Notes: generated from the letters alone by a model not told the origin. A DNA stretch of 64,000 nt from Desulfotomaculum copahuensis (GCF_001655685.1 NZ_LYVF01000009.1:59417-123416); one strand, 5' to 3'; positions 8,551 through 19,213 are shown, counted from the first letter of the stretch. Made by a program: numbers and translations.

Positions 8551-9381
8551 TCAGTGCTTTTCCCGGCTGTAGGGCAGGGGAATATACTGTACCGACGGGC
8601 GCCGCTGCGGCGGCTGCGGATAGAAGTCCATCAGAGTATAGATTTCCGCCGGCAATTCGCAACGCACGGGCAGTCCCATGCCGTCAAGCTGTTCGCAGGT
8701 GAGCGGGTAATCATGTGTCCAGCGTCCGCAGGACAGAATTTCCGCCAGCTGACGGGCTTTTTCCGACGGCATTTTTTCCGCCAGCAGGTGATAAATAAAA
8801 TCGTTCACCTGTCGCAATGCCTTGCCGGCAATATCGGCCAGCATCAAGGTGCGGTCGTCCACCCGTTCCCGGCCTTTCAGCCCCACTGTTTCCAGAATGG
8901 AAGCGGCCGGCAGTTCACCCAGTTGCGGGTCCACCGGTCCCAGTACGGCGTTCTCATCCATGTTGATTTCGTCCGCTGCCAGAGCAATCATGGTGCCGCC
9001 GCTCATGGCATAATGGGGTACAAATACCGTCACTTTGGCCGGGTGCTTTTGAATCGCCCGGGCGATTTGCTCGGCGGCCAGTACCAGACCGCCCGGGGTG
9101 TGCAGCACCAGGTCGATCGGCATGTCGTCCGGAGTAAGGCGGATGGCCCGTAAAACAGCTTCCGAGTCCTCCACGTTGATGTAACGGGAAATGGGAATGC
9201 CCAGAAAACTGAGCGATTCCTGACGGTGAATGATGGTGATCAGCCGCGAGCCCCTTTTCTTTTCCAGCTTGCGGATCAATCCCATCCGCACTGTTTCCAG
9301 GCGGTACTGCCGCCAGGCGGGCAAAATGGCCATCAGGATGAAGAAGATCCAGAGCAGGTCGCCGAAAGAAAAAGACTGCAT
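8551..9381 (-). CDS. SDH-type (PF01972) membrane-anchored ClpP-like serine protease
   Basis: The 276-residue product has one N-terminal membrane segment (FGDLLWIFFILMAILPAW, residues 6-23). A ClpP/crotonase-fold protease domain follows with DLVLHTPGG near 90, the nucleophile Ser in HYAMSGGTMIALAADEI near 122-135, and AVLGPVDPQLG near 145. This is the serine dehydrogenase proteinase family, related to signal peptide peptidase SppA-like enzymes; the substrate is unknown. The ATG at 9381 is preceded by GGGGAGATTTG. The longer in-frame start at 9438 would overlap the neighbouring gene and lacks a ribosome site. Confidence 0.85.
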   Translation of the reverse strand: MQSFSFGDLLWIFFILMAILPAWRQYRLETVRMGLIRKLEKKRGSRLITIIHRQESLSFLGIPISRYINVEDSEAVLRAIRLTPDDMPIDLVLHTPGGLVLAAEQIARAIQKHPAKVTVFVPHYAMSGGTMIALAADEINMDENAVLGPVDPQLGELPAASILETVGLKGRERVDDRTLMLADIAGKALRQVNDFIYHLLAEKMPSEKARQLAEILSCGRWTHDYPLTCEQLDGMGLPVRCELPAEIYTLMDFYPQPPQRRPSVQYIPLPYSREKH

Positions 9382-9421
9382 CAAATCTCCCCTAGCATAT
9401 TGTTTGCTGCCGGCGGACCGC

Positions 9422-9757
9422 TTAGCCGCCGGTACCACGCAGATGCTTAATCAATTCCACCTTTTGGAACTTGCCCGTGGCCGTGCGCGGAATGGCCGGC
9501 ACCAGCACGTATTGTTCCGGAAGCTGGTGCGGTTTTAAATCCGGGCAGGCGGCCATATATCCGGCCAATGCTTCGGGGGTGAGATCCGGTTTTCCCGGAA
9601 CCACGAATACGACCAGTTGCTCGCCGTTTTCCGACGGCACATAGGATGCCGCCGCATCCGCTACTGCGGGGTTACGGTACAGCGCCGCTTCAATACGCCG
9701 GAAAAGAAAATGGTCGACCACTATATTTCCGCCGTTTGACTGATTACTGGCAGTCAT
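9422..9757 (-). CDS. Stand-alone AMP-binding enzyme C-terminal domain protein
   Basis: The 111-residue product matches only the C-terminal lid of acyl-CoA synthetase/adenylating enzymes: IEAALYRNPAVADAAASYVP at residues 22-41, QLVVFVVPGKPDLTPEAL, and the catalytic-lysine loop IPRTATGKFQKVELIKHLR near 88-106. The large adenylation domain is absent, and the ATG at 9755-9757 has its own ribosome site (GGGGGA). It is therefore a free-standing lid domain, a decayed synthetase or a partner protein. It lies 40 bases upstream of the ClpP-like protease on the same strand and is probably co-transcribed with it. Confidence 0.7.
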   Translation of the reverse strand: MTASNQSNGGNIVVDHFLFRRIEAALYRNPAVADAAASYVPSENGEQLVVFVVPGKPDLTPEALAGYMAACPDLKPHQLPEQYVLVPAIPRTATGKFQKVELIKHLRGTGG

Positions 9758-10090
9758 ATAAATCCCCCCATCAGGAAATCTTTATGTGTTGCAATTACTG
9801 CTCATGACAGAAAATTCGCTATGTCTTGACGAACTCCTGCTGGATCGGGGAATTAAAATAACATGTGCCGGTAATTTTATGGTAAGATATGCTGGAGTGA
9901 TGCAAAAGGTGACGGCCGGGATCGGGTAAAAGAAGGGTGATGTTTCCGGTGCGTGGGTCATGCCGCCGGTTGGCTTCCGGAAGCAGACCGCCTTCGTTTT
10001 CATTCCGGGAATAAGCTTTTCCGGTGTGCAAGCTCAATTTTCCCAGGCGCAGGTTCAGTGCGAAAAAAGATCGCCAAAGGGGGAACAACA

Positions 10091-10564
10091 GTGTCTCTAG
10101 TCCTGGTGGCACTGGCCACCTTGTTGCTGGATCAGGCATCCAAGGAACTGGTGCAGCATCTGATGCGGGAAGGGGAATCGGTAACCATTATTCCGCATGT
10201 CTTTCATTTGACCTATGTCCGCAATCCCGGGGCAGCCTTCGGCTTGCTCGCTCATCAGACCGCCTTTTTTATCGGTGTGGCACTGCTGGTAGTGGGTGCG
10301 GTGGTGGTGGGCTACCGGCGTATTCCGGATGGGCGCCGCCTGTTGCGCTTTTCCCTGGGCCTGGTGGCCGGAGGCGCACTGGGCAATCTGATCGACCGGC
10401 TGCGTTTCGGCCTGGTGGTTGACTTTCTTGATTTCCGGGTCTGGCCGGTTTTCAACCTGGCTGATACAGCCATTGTGATCGGCGCCTGCCTTTTAGTCAT
10501 CGAAATCTGGCGCAGCGACCGGACGGCCGGCCGGCAGGGGATGGATCCCGATGCCGGACATTGA
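10091..10564 (+). CDS. lspA: Lipoprotein signal peptidase (signal peptidase II)
   Basis: This membrane aspartic protease cleaves the signal peptide of diacylglyceryl-prolipoproteins. The 157-residue product has four membrane segments and the family motifs YVRNPGAAFG near 44-53, GNLIDRLRFGLVVDFLD near 99-115 and FNLADTAIVIG near 121-131; the last two hold the catalytic Asp pair. The GTG at 10091 follows AAAGGGGGAACAACA; the longer open frame upstream has no membrane or family similarity. It overlaps rluD by 14 bases, so the two are translationally coupled. Confidence 0.93.
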   Translation: MSLVLVALATLLLDQASKELVQHLMREGESVTIIPHVFHLTYVRNPGAAFGLLAHQTAFFIGVALLVVGAVVVGYRRIPDGRRLLRFSLGLVAGGALGNLIDRLRFGLVVDFLDFRVWPVFNLADTAIVIGACLLVIEIWRSDRTAGRQGMDPDAGH

Positions 10565-11495
10565 ATTTTTCCGGGTGGCGGACGAACAGGCCGGCTGTCG
10601 GCTGGACGTTTTTCTGACCGGGGAAAACCCGGAACTGAGCCGTTCGCATATTCAAAAGCTGATTGCCGAAGAGTTGGTGACGGTGAACGGCCGGACCGCC
10701 CGGGCCAACTACCGGTTGCATGCCGCAGATGAGGTGGTGCTGCGCGTACCGCCGCCCCGGGAGTTGGCGGTGCAGCCGGAGAACATCCCTCTGGACATCT
10801 ATTATCAGGATGCGGATTTGGTGGTGGTGAACAAGCCGCGGGGACTGGTGGTGCATCCGGCGGAGGGCAACTTCAGCGGCACGCTGGTCAACGCCCTGCT
10901 CTATCATTGCCGTGATTTGTCCGGAGTGAACGGGGTGTTGCGGCCTGGCATCGTCCACCGCCTGGACAAGGACACTGCCGGTCTTTTGATGGTGGCCAAA
11001 AACGATGCCGCGCACATTGAGCTGGCCCGCCAGTTGAAGGACCGCCTGGTTGCCCGCCGTTACCTGGCCCTGGCGCACGGCAATTTCAAGGAGGATGCCG
11101 GTACGGTGGATGCGCCCATCGGCCGGCACCCCCGGGACCGGCAGCGCATGGCGGTGGTGGCCCGGGGCGGCCGGCCGGCGGTGACTCATTACCGGGTACG
11201 GCGGCGCTACGGACAATATACCTTGCTTGAGCTGCGCCTGGAAACCGGGCGCACGCATCAGATCCGGGTCCACCTGGCCTACCTGGGCCACCCGCTGGCC
11301 GGGGATTTGAAATACGGCCCGGCACAGACGCATTTGGGTTTGCAGGGACAGTTCCTGCATGCTTATTTGCTCGGTTTCAACCATCCGCGCAGCGGGGAAT
11401 ACATGGAATTTACCGCTCCGCTGCCGGTGGAACTGCAGGCGGTGTTGGACCGGCTGGATATTGGGGGAACGGATGGACCGTCCGGCTTGTGCTAG
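10551..11495 (+). CDS. Ribosomal large-subunit pseudouridine synthase, RluD/RluA family
   Basis: The 314-residue product has an N-terminal S4 RNA-binding domain (residues 12-75, LDVFLTGENPELSRSHIQKL). The RluA-type catalytic domain follows, with the active-site Asp in HRLDKDTAGLLMVAKND near 145 and GRTHQIRVHLAYLGHPLAGD near 240. It isomerises uridines in 23S rRNA; the exact sites cannot be assigned. The lspA-rluD order with overlap is conserved in Firmicutes. It converges with and overlaps the DUF441 gene by 4 bases. Confidence 0.92.
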   Translation: MPDIEFFRVADEQAGCRLDVFLTGENPELSRSHIQKLIAEELVTVNGRTARANYRLHAADEVVLRVPPPRELAVQPENIPLDIYYQDADLVVVNKPRGLVVHPAEGNFSGTLVNALLYHCRDLSGVNGVLRPGIVHRLDKDTAGLLMVAKNDAAHIELARQLKDRLVARRYLALAHGNFKEDAGTVDAPIGRHPRDRQRMAVVARGGRPAVTHYRVRRRYGQYTLLELRLETGRTHQIRVHLAYLGHPLAGDLKYGPAQTHLGLQGQFLHAYLLGFNHPRSGEYMEFTAPLPVELQAVLDRLDIGGTDGPSGLC

Positions 11496-11971
11496 TGTTT
11501 GAGCAGGCGGATTACTTCCATAAACAGGGCGGTGACGCCGGCGGCCATTAACGGTCCCACCGGCACGCCCCCCAAAAAGACAATCCCGAAAATGGAGCCG
11601 ATGACCAGGCCGAAAATGATTTCCGGCTGCAGTTGAAGCAGTTTCAACCCCTCGCCGTTGAGGTGCGTGGCCAAAGCGCCTCCAAGCAGTGCGAGCAGGC
11701 CGGGCAGTGAAGTCAGGTTATTGAGCAGTTCCTTTTCCGGTACCTTGCCGGTGGCCACGGGGACCAGTATGGAAAGCAGCAGGAAGAGCAGCCCCACCTC
11801 CAGGCCGCGCCGTTCCAGCAAGGGGAATAAAAAGCCCAGGTTGAAGAATTTCAGGATCAGCAGCACGCAGGCGGCGGTGGCAATGAGATTGGAGCGGGCG
11901 ATGATGCCGACCAGCAGCAATACCACCAGCAGGGTTACTCCGGGCACTGGCCTTCGCCTCACCTTGGACAT
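11492..11971 (-). CDS. DUF441 family (YtwI/YeaL-like) membrane protein
   Basis: The 159-residue product has four to five hydrophobic helices and the family pattern ARSNLIATAACVLLILKF, VPVATGKVPEKELL near 72 and LGGVPVGPLMAAGVTAL near the end. Function is unknown. The ribosome site before the ATG at 11969-11971 is weak. Confidence 0.82.
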   Translation of the reverse strand: MSKVRRRPVPGVTLLVVLLLVGIIARSNLIATAACVLLILKFFNLGFLFPLLERRGLEVGLLFLLLSILVPVATGKVPEKELLNNLTSLPGLLALLGGALATHLNGEGLKLLQLQPEIIFGLVIGSIFGIVFLGGVPVGPLMAAGVTALFMEVIRLLKH

Positions 11972-12093
11972 GATGTTTTAACATATGCCCGCCGGCCGGC
12001 CGATATTACCGGGGCGGACGGCAAAGAAGTGCCGCCCGCATAACGAAAGTTTCTGTCAACGCCGTGCGAAACGCCGGTGCCGGTCCTTGTGTT

Positions 12094-12924
12094 TTAACCC
12101 GCTGCACGCCGGTTCAGGGTGGTTTGCAGGGTATCGGCGCGCAGGCCCACCCGAAGCGCTTCCAGGGCCAGCACTTCGCGGGGCGGAATGTTGCCCAGGT
12201 TGACGTCGGGGCCGAAGCGGATGATCAGATCCCGCTGTTGATCCTTGAGCGGGGCTTCCCAAATCAAAGCCCGCGGATCGTCGATCAGGGAAAGCAATTC
12301 TTCAAACTCATCGCGAATCAATCGCCCGTTCTCATCGTACAACCCCACGTTGACCCCCGATTCACGCCCCTCCAGAATCACCCGGTAGGCGCCGTACTGC
12401 AGATCCTTCCTGACCAGTGCGGCCAGGTCGGCCACCGGTGCGGGCATGCCCTGTTCTTTTTTCCCCACTTCCGTTAAAACCCGCAGTCCAATCTCCGCCG
12501 CCCGGGTGATTGCCCGCTCCCGGATTTCCCCGGGCAGGTCAATGGTGCCGTCCGACACCTCCACGGCGGTAAATCCCGTGTTTTGGGCAAGATACAGGTA
12601 CTCGTCGAGTTTTTCCTGTAAAATCGCCACTTCCATAAATGTGCCGCCGGGGTAAACCTCAATGCCGGAAGACCTGATCAGCTGGACTTTTTCCGCCAGC
12701 ATTTCCGGAGGGTACAGGGCGGAAGTGCCGAAGCCCAGTTTCCAGAAATCGATATACTGCCCGCCGACATGCAGGATGTCCCTGGTTTCCGCCGGACCGA
12801 GACCCTTGTCAATGATCATGGTCAGTCCCTGTTCCCGGGGTTTGGACATTCTTTTCCCCAGGGGGAAGTGCAGCAGTTCCCGCCATGATCCATTTACCGT
12901 CCCTTGTTCATTCACGGCATTCAT
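12094..12924 (-). CDS. Phosphosulfolactate synthase family protein (ComA/YitD-like)
   Basis: The family adds sulfite to phosphoenolpyruvate to give (2R)-phospho-3-sulfolactate, first in coenzyme M or sulfolactate synthesis. The 276-residue TIM-barrel product shows TMIIDKGLGP near 35, DFWKLGFGTSALYP near 59, YPGGTFMEVA near 91, AVEVSDGTIDLP near 119 and IWEAPLKDQQ near 221. AAAGGAGATGA precedes the ATG. In Firmicutes the homologue supplies spore sulfolactate, so a sporulation role is possible, but no partner genes are nearby. Confidence 0.87.
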   Translation of the reverse strand: MNAVNEQGTVNGSWRELLHFPLGKRMSKPREQGLTMIIDKGLGPAETRDILHVGGQYIDFWKLGFGTSALYPPEMLAEKVQLIRSSGIEVYPGGTFMEVAILQEKLDEYLYLAQNTGFTAVEVSDGTIDLPGEIRERAITRAAEIGLRVLTEVGKKEQGMPAPVADLAALVRKDLQYGAYRVILEGRESGVNVGLYDENGRLIRDEFEELLSLIDDPRALIWEAPLKDQQRDLIIRFGPDVNLGNIPPREVLALEALRVGLRADTLQTTLNRRAAG

Positions 12925-13235
12925 CTCCTTTCGCGGTAACAGTCTGCCGGGGGACTTCCGGCAGGCCGCCTGTCGCCAGTCACCTCCGGATTCAGATTGC
13001 CGCCGGAGTTTGCCGTGCTTTTAAATTATTCATTGATTAACGGGAAGGTTACCCTGGCAAAAAAGGCAAAAAAGACCGCCGGCGGACGGCGGAAACGGAC
13101 CGCAAAACAGCAAACGGCGTGCCTGACAAACCCATGCGCCCCGAAGCTTGCGGCGCATTCCCGGCCGTCACTTTCCGGCCGTCCGGACTCGCCGGCCGGA
13201 CGGCCCGCCTGGCGCACCAAAAGGGGGAAATACGG
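12925..13235. other. 311-base gap between the phosphosulfolactate synthase and MFS genes
   Basis: I see no convincing gene here. It holds a hairpin CTGCCGG/CCGGCAG near 12948-12968 and a strong GGCCGTCCGG/CCGGACGGCC hairpin at 13177-13205, likely the end of the MFS transcript. An A-rich KKAKK-like stretch lies near 13060-13080. Confidence 0.5.
13177..13205 (-). terminator. Hairpin downstream of the MFS gene
   Basis: GGCCGTCCGG and CCGGACGGCC form a 10-bp perfect stem with a 9-base loop, about 30 bases past the MFS stop on the minus strand. No U-run follows, so this may be a 3' stabiliser. Confidence 0.4.
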
Positions 13236-14543
13236 TCAAGGCGACGGTTTGCGCGCCGGGCTGAATTCCCAGGCCGGCTTTTGACCGCTGCGGGCGGCTT
13301 CCGTCTTGTTCCCGGCGGCGGTTTTTTCCGCCCCGCCGCCGGGGGCGGTCATGTCGCGCACCCGGATCAGCACCGCAGAAAGCAGGGCGGCCAGGGCGGC
13401 CAGACCGGCCGTGGAGAAGAACATCAGCGGGCGGCTGTAGCCCAGCAGCAGGCCGAACAGGGGCGGCCCCAGGGCCACGCCCACAAAGCGCACCCCTCCG
13501 TAAAGGGAGGTGACCAGTCCGCGTCTTTCGGCGGCAGTGGCGCTGGTGATGATCGTGTTCAGACAGGGCAGGGTGAGTCCGGTGCCCACCCCGGCCAGGG
13601 AGACGGCCACGAAAAAAAGCCAGGTGGTCTGGTAAAAACCGAGCACGGCCAGCGAGGCGGCCATCAGCGCCAGCCCGGTCACCACCAGCCATTTCATCAA
13701 GGCCAGGTGTTTTTTAATCAAAAGGCCGGTAATATATGAAGTACTGCACATAAACAGGACCGGTACGGCCAGCGCCAGTCCCTTGCGCACTCCGCTCAGC
13801 CGGAAGGCGGTTTCCAGGTATTCGGACAGGAAGAAGAGCACCCCGAACAGGAGCAACAGAGCCACGGAACCACCCAAAAAAGAGGTCAGCAGCATGGCCG
13901 ATTTTTTTTCAAATACGGCGGCGATGGAATGCAGGTACTGGCCCAGGTTCTGTTTGTTCCGGTTGCCGGACGGTTCCCGGATCAAAAGCCAGATCCCCAG
14001 CGCCACCGGTATGACTACCAGGGGGAAAAAAAGAAAAGCGGCGAACCAGGTGATCAGGCCGAGCAGGGCGCCCAGCACGGGGCTGATCACTTTGCCCAGG
14101 CCGTTGGCCGCCTCAATGATACCCAGGGATTTGGAGCGTTCCGGTCCGGTGAACAGGTCGCCCGTCAGGGCCATGGCAATGGGGGCGGTGCCGGCCGCCC
14201 CGATGCCCTGGATGATCCGGGCGCCCAGAATGGCCGGAAAAACGAAGCTCTTTAAAAAGAGGGCGGCCAGGCCGGCGGCAACGCCGCCCAGGCCGTAGAT
14301 GATTAAAGCGGGGATGATTACCTTTTTGCGCCCGAAACGGTCGGATAAAAAACCGGCAACAGGTATGACCATGCCGGCCGGAATGGAAAACAGGGTGATT
14401 AGCAGGCTGACCTTGAAGCCGGTCAGGTGCAGGGCGCCTTTGATGGCCGGTAAAACCGGGATCAGCATCGAGTTGCCCAACACCATGATCAGGGGCACAC
14501 CGCTTAGAGCGGCCAGCACGGCGGTCCGGTGGGGAGGTTCCAT
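13236..14543 (-). CDS. Major facilitator superfamily transporter (drug-efflux-like)
   Basis: The 435-residue product has about 12 membrane helices and the MFS loop 2-3 motif AGFLSDRFGRKKVIIPALI near residue 62. An efflux-family motif C-like stretch GIGAAGTAPIAMAL lies near 109. The tail is Gly/Ala/Lys-rich. The substrate is unknown; the DHA1-type multidrug branch is the best guess. The ATG at 14543 follows AAAGGACG. The upstream in-frame extension to 14660 looks noncoding. Confidence 0.82.
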   Translation of the reverse strand: MEPPHRTAVLAALSGVPLIMVLGNSMLIPVLPAIKGALHLTGFKVSLLITLFSIPAGMVIPVAGFLSDRFGRKKVIIPALIIYGLGGVAAGLAALFLKSFVFPAILGARIIQGIGAAGTAPIAMALTGDLFTGPERSKSLGIIEAANGLGKVISPVLGALLGLITWFAAFLFFPLVVIPVALGIWLLIREPSGNRNKQNLGQYLHSIAAVFEKKSAMLLTSFLGGSVALLLLFGVLFFLSEYLETAFRLSGVRKGLALAVPVLFMCSTSYITGLLIKKHLALMKWLVVTGLALMAASLAVLGFYQTTWLFFVAVSLAGVGTGLTLPCLNTIITSATAAERRGLVTSLYGGVRFVGVALGPPLFGLLLGYSRPLMFFSTAGLAALAALLSAVLIRVRDMTAPGGGAEKTAAGNKTEAARSGQKPAWEFSPARKPSP

Positions 14544-14659
14544 CTGTATCAACGTCCTTTCTGCTGGTCTTATTTTTTCCGCGCCTGACGGGGGTATGCA
14601 TTTGCCGGGCGGATGCCGCATAAGAAATAAAAGTAAATTTCTGGCAGGAGTTGGTAACA

Positions 14660-14935
14660 ATGTTTTTAATGCTGGACCGGATCGTGCTCAGTATGGCCGC
14701 CCTGCGGATTTTGTCCGCCAGCATCGAGTTCAGCGCGGCCATGGGCATGCTCTATTTCAACCGGGTGGAGACGGCCTTTAAAATAAACTGCCTGCTGGCA
14801 CTGGTCGGTCCCACCGTTTTAATCACCACCACCAGCCTGGGTCTGGCCGGTCTGGCCGGTAAAGTGCCCCTGTCCAGCCTGGTTTTGATCCTGCTCGGCA
14901 TCGCCCTGGTTTTTACCGGGGTGCACCGTCTTTAG
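14660..14935 (+). CDS. yqhV: DUF2619 family protein (YqhV-like)
   Basis: The 91-residue product has three hydrophobic segments and matches the B. subtilis YqhV pattern: ALRILSASIEFSAAMGMLYF near 14-33, FKINCLLALVGPTVLI near 41, GLAGKVPLSSLVLILLGIAL near 66-85. It is a small membrane protein of unknown function, in B. subtilis located next to spoIIIA genes. GCAGGAG lies nine bases before the ATG. Confidence 0.75.
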   Translation: MFLMLDRIVLSMAALRILSASIEFSAAMGMLYFNRVETAFKINCLLALVGPTVLITTTSLGLAGLAGKVPLSSLVLILLGIALVFTGVHRL

Positions 14936-14938
14936 GGC

Positions 14939-14968
14939 TTGACATTTTCAGCCGGCCGCTGGTAAAAT
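14939..14968 (+). promoter_or_regulatory. Sigma-A promoter of the pyr operon
   Basis: A perfect TTGACA at 14939-14944 is followed after 18 bases by TAAAAT at 14963-14968. It sits upstream of the PyrR attenuator and overlaps the end of yqhV. Confidence 0.75.
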
Positions 14969-14984
14969 AAACAGGATAATCAAG

Positions 14985-15661
<677 letters not shown>

Positions 15662-15704
15662 CAGTTTACATGCAACGGCAGGAGCCGTCGGGGGGAAAGG
15701 CGTA

Positions 15705-16625
15705 ATGAAAAAGGATCTTTTGGGCCTGCAGCAGATGACCGCGCCGGAGATCGCACGGATCCTGGACACCGCCGTGCCGATGAAAGAGATCACCGGCCGG
15801 CAGATCAAAAAGGTGCCTACCCTGCGGGGGCGCACGGTGGTCAATGTTTTTTACGAACCGAGCACCCGCACCCGCACTTCGTTTGAGCTGGCCGCCAAAT
15901 ATTTGAGCGCCGATACGGTGAGCATTTCCGCTTCAGCCAGCAGCGTGGTGAAGGGGGAAAGCTTGAAGGATACCGCCCGCACCATCTGCGCCATGGGGGC
16001 GGACGTGGTGGTGCTGCGCCATCCGATGGCCGGGGCGGCGGAAATGCTGGCGCGTACGGTGCCGGCGGCGGTGATCAACGCCGGGGACGGCGCCCACGAA
16101 CACCCCAGTCAGGCGCTTTTGGACCTGTTTACCGTGCGGGAAAAAACCGGACGTCTGGATGGATTGACAGTGGCCGTGATCGGGGATATTTTACACAGCC
16201 GGGTGGCCCGTTCCGATATCTGGGGCTTTACCACCATGGGCGCCACAGTCAGGTTATGCGGGCCGGCCACCATGATCCCGCCGGGCATCGAAGCCACCGG
16301 GGCGGCGGTCTGCCGGAACATGGAACAGGCGCTGGACGGCGCCGACGTGGTGATCATGCTGCGCATCCAGCTGGAAAGGCAGCAGCAGGGATTGTTTCCG
16401 GGCGTACGGGAGTATGCCCGTTTGTTCGGCTTGGATGAAAAGCGGCTGGCCCTGGCCCGGCCGGGTGCTCTGGTCATGCACCCGGGACCAGTCAACCGGG
16501 GGGTGGAAATATCCCCGGCGGTGGCCGACGGCGTGCAATCGATGATCAATGAGCAGGTGACCAACGGGGTGGCCGTGCGCATGGCCATATTGTACCTGCT
16601 GTCCGGAGGTGGCAAGAATGAATAG
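15705..16625 (+). CDS. pyrB: Aspartate carbamoyltransferase, catalytic chain
   Basis: It forms carbamoyl-aspartate from carbamoyl phosphate and aspartate. The 306-residue product has the carbamoyl-phosphate site [19 protein letters not shown] near 49-67, [14 protein letters not shown] near 131 and the aspartate-binding [11 protein letters not shown] near 222. No regulatory-chain gene (pyrI) is seen, as usual in Firmicutes. It overlaps pyrC by 8 bases. Confidence 0.96.
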   Translation: MKKDLLGLQQMTAPEIARILDTAVPMKEITGRQIKKVPTLRGRTVVNVFYEPSTRTRTSFELAAKYLSADTVSISASASSVVKGESLKDTARTICAMGADVVVLRHPMAGAAEMLARTVPAAVINAGDGAHEHPSQALLDLFTVREKTGRLDGLTVAVIGDILHSRVARSDIWGFTTMGATVRLCGPATMIPPGIEATGAAVCRNMEQALDGADVVIMLRIQLERQQQGLFPGVREYARLFGLDEKRLALARPGALVMHPGPVNRGVEISPAVADGVQSMINEQVTNGVAVRMAILYLLSGGGKNE

Positions 16626-17907
16626 GCTTTTGCTGAAAGGCGGCCGGGTGATCGACCCCCTGGCCGGGGAAATCATTGCCGCGGACGTTTTCATTACTGA
16701 CGGCAAAATCGCCGCTGTGGGCCGGGAGCTGACCGTGGAGGAGACGGTGGTGCTGGATGTGTCCGGCAAGCTGGTGGCGCCCGGCCTGATCGACATGCAT
16801 GTGCACCTGCGCGAGCCCGGCTACGAGGCCAAAGAAACCATCGCCACCGGGACGGCGGCCGCCGCCAGGGGCGGGTTTACCAGTGTGGCCTGCATGCCGA
16901 ATACCGATCCGGTGGCGGACAACCCGGCGGTGATCGGCTACATCCGGGCAAAGGCACAGACCGAAGGAATGGTGAATGTTTTCCCGGTTGGCGCGATTAC
17001 CCGGGAAAGCAAAGGGGAGCAACTGGCCGAAATGGCCGCCCTTAAGGAGGCCGGGGCGGTGGCCCTGTCCGACGACGGCCGTCCGGTGGCCGGCGCGGCG
17101 ATCATGCGCCGGGCCATGCAGTACGCCAAAATGACCGGACTGACCATCATCTCCCACTGTGAAGAACCTTCCCTGGCTGCCGGCGGCGCTATGCACGAGG
17201 GGTACATGTCTACCGTGCTCGGCCTGCCGGGCATCCCGGCCGCCGCCGAGGAAGTGATGGTTGCCCGGGATATCATCCTGGCCGAAGCAACCGGCTGCCC
17301 GCTGCATATCGCCCACGTGAGCACGGCCGGTTCGGTGCGTTTAATCCGCGAGGCCAAAAACCGGGGGGTGCCGGTGACCGCGGAGGCCACGCCCCATCAC
17401 TTCACGCTCACCGACGAAGCGGTGGCCGGTTACGATACCGCCACCAAAGTGAACCCGCCCCTGCGTACGGCGGAAGATGTGGCCGCCCTCAGGGCGGGGC
17501 TGGCCGACGGCACCATTGATGTGATTGCCACCGACCACGCGCCCCACACCCCGGAGGAGAAAGACGTGGAATACGCCAAAGCGCCCTGCGGTATGGTGGG
17601 CCTGGAGACCGCCCTGGGCCTGGTGTGGACGGAACTGGTGGCGCCGGGCGTATTGAGCCCGGTGGAGGCGGTGCGCAGGCTGACTGTCAACCCGGCGCGG
17701 GTGCTGGGGATTGCCCGGGGCACTCTGGAGATTGGCGTGACAGCCGACATCACAGTGATTGATCCGGAACTGGAAGCCGTGGTCGACCCGGACCGGTTCG
17801 CCGGCAAAGGGCGCAACAATCCTTTTGCCGGGCGTACGCTGCGCGGCCTGGCTGTGCTGACCATAGTCGCGGGCCGGGTGGTTTACGATGCCGGTCCAAC
17901 CCGGTAA
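16618..17907 (+). CDS. pyrC: Dihydroorotase, class I
   Basis: It cyclises carbamoyl-aspartate to dihydroorotate. The 429-residue product shows the metal-binding HxH in [17 protein letters not shown] near 58-74, [10 protein letters not shown] near 151, ISHCEEPSL near 177, [15 protein letters not shown] near 228 and [12 protein letters not shown] near 304. The ATG at 16618 follows GGAGGTGGCAAGA and overlaps the pyrB stop, indicating coupling. Confidence 0.96.
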   Translation: MNRLLLKGGRVIDPLAGEIIAADVFITDGKIAAVGRELTVEETVVLDVSGKLVAPGLIDMHVHLREPGYEAKETIATGTAAAARGGFTSVACMPNTDPVADNPAVIGYIRAKAQTEGMVNVFPVGAITRESKGEQLAEMAALKEAGAVALSDDGRPVAGAAIMRRAMQYAKMTGLTIISHCEEPSLAAGGAMHEGYMSTVLGLPGIPAAAEEVMVARDIILAEATGCPLHIAHVSTAGSVRLIREAKNRGVPVTAEATPHHFTLTDEAVAGYDTATKVNPPLRTAEDVAALRAGLADGTIDVIATDHAPHTPEEKDVEYAKAPCGMVGLETALGLVWTELVAPGVLSPVEAVRRLTVNPARVLGIARGTLEIGVTADITVIDPELEAVVDPDRFAGKGRNNPFAGRTLRGLAVLTIVAGRVVYDAGPTR

Positions 17908-18060
17908 TCCGGAGGTAATATACGCGCAGCGGGCGTCCGGCCCGCTGACCCGGCTTGCACCGCGTTTGACAACCGCTGCTCCGCCGGGCCGCCTTACGGA
18001 CGGCAACCGCCGCAGCGGACTTTGACCCGGTTCACCACCAAATTGGGAGGTGTTGTATGC

Positions 18061-19140
18061 ATGCAGGCAGTACTTGCCTTGGAAGACGGAACCGTGTTTG
18101 CCGGCCGGGCCTTCGGCGCCGGTGGGGACAGCTGGGGGGAGGTGGTCTTCAACACCGGCATGACCGGCTATCAGGAGATTCTGACCGACCCTTCCTACTG
18201 CGGTCAGATTGTGGTGATGACCTATCCCCTGATCGGCAACTACGGGGTGAATATAGACGACTACGAAGCGAAAAGATCCTTTGTGCGCGGCTTCGTGGTG
18301 CGTGAGGACTGCGACCGGCCCAGCAACTGGCGGGCAAGCCATACGCTGGCTGATTTTTTGCGCCGGGAGAATGTGATCGGCCTGTCCGGCGTGGATACCC
18401 GGGCGCTTACCCGTCATCTGCGCAGCCGGGGCACCATGCGCGGGGTGTTGAGCACCACCTGTGCGGATGAAGAGGAACTGGTGGTCCGGGCGCGTTCCTG
18501 CCCTCAGCTTACCGGCCAGGAACTGGTGCCGGAGGTGGCCACGGAAAAAAGCTATACCCTGGAGGGGAACGGCCCCACCGTGGTGCTGCTGGATATGGGG
18601 GCCAAGCTGAACATTATCCGCCATCTGCGGCAGCGGGACTGCCGGGTGGTGGTGGTGCCCCCCGCGGCCACGGCGCAGGAAATACTGGCCCTGGATCCGG
18701 ACGGCATCCTGCTGGCCAACGGCCCGGGGGACCCGGTGGATGTGCCGGCGGCCATCCGGACGGTGCGGGAACTGATCGGGCGGCGGCCCATGTTCGGCAT
18801 CTGCCTGGGGCACCAGGTGCTTTCCCTGGCCCTGGGGGCGACAACCTACAAAATGAAGTTCGGCCACCGGGGAGCCAACCATCCGGTGAAGGATCTGGCC
18901 ACCGGCAAGGTTTATATTACTTCCCACAACCACGGTTTTTCCGTGGCTGAAGATTCCCTGGCCGGCCTGCCGGTGGTTGTTTCCCACCGCAACCTGAACG
19001 ACGGTACGGTGGAAGGCATCCGGCACACGGACCTGCCTGTTTTTTCAGTGCAGTACCATCCCGAGGCCTCGCCTGGACCGCGGGAATCGGCCTACCTGTT
19101 CGACCAGTTTATGGATCTAATGCGACAATACGGGAGGTGA
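18061..19140 (+). CDS. carA: Carbamoyl-phosphate synthase small subunit (glutaminase)
   Basis: It supplies ammonia from glutamine to CarB. The 359-residue product has the N-terminal CarA domain ([19 protein letters not shown] near 30). The class I glutamine amidotransferase domain has the nucleophile in [15 protein letters not shown] near 245 and catalytic His/Glu in [11 protein letters not shown] near 331. TTGGGAGGTG precedes the ATG at 18061. A 150-base noncoding gap separates it from pyrC; carB follows after 73 bases. Confidence 0.95.
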   Translation: MQAVLALEDGTVFAGRAFGAGGDSWGEVVFNTGMTGYQEILTDPSYCGQIVVMTYPLIGNYGVNIDDYEAKRSFVRGFVVREDCDRPSNWRASHTLADFLRRENVIGLSGVDTRALTRHLRSRGTMRGVLSTTCADEEELVVRARSCPQLTGQELVPEVATEKSYTLEGNGPTVVLLDMGAKLNIIRHLRQRDCRVVVVPPAATAQEILALDPDGILLANGPGDPVDVPAAIRTVRELIGRRPMFGICLGHQVLSLALGATTYKMKFGHRGANHPVKDLATGKVYITSHNHGFSVAEDSLAGLPVVVSHRNLNDGTVEGIRHTDLPVFSVQYHPEASPGPRESAYLFDQFMDLMRQYGR

Positions 19141-19213
19141 CCCGGTAGCCGGTTGCCCGGCCGCCCGGACCGGGGAAAAACCGGACGGCGGCAAGGACGG
19201 CCTACCGTTTTTT

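Noticed and set aside
12997..13284. 95-codon plus-strand frame in the gap before the MFS gene
   Set aside because: Composition is Arg/Lys/Pro-rich and shadow-like, it runs into the opposite-strand MFS gene, and no ribosome site was seen.
17341..19026. 561-codon minus-strand frame opposite pyrC-carA
   Set aside because: High-GC shadow frame, His/Gln/Gly-rich, covering two certain genes.
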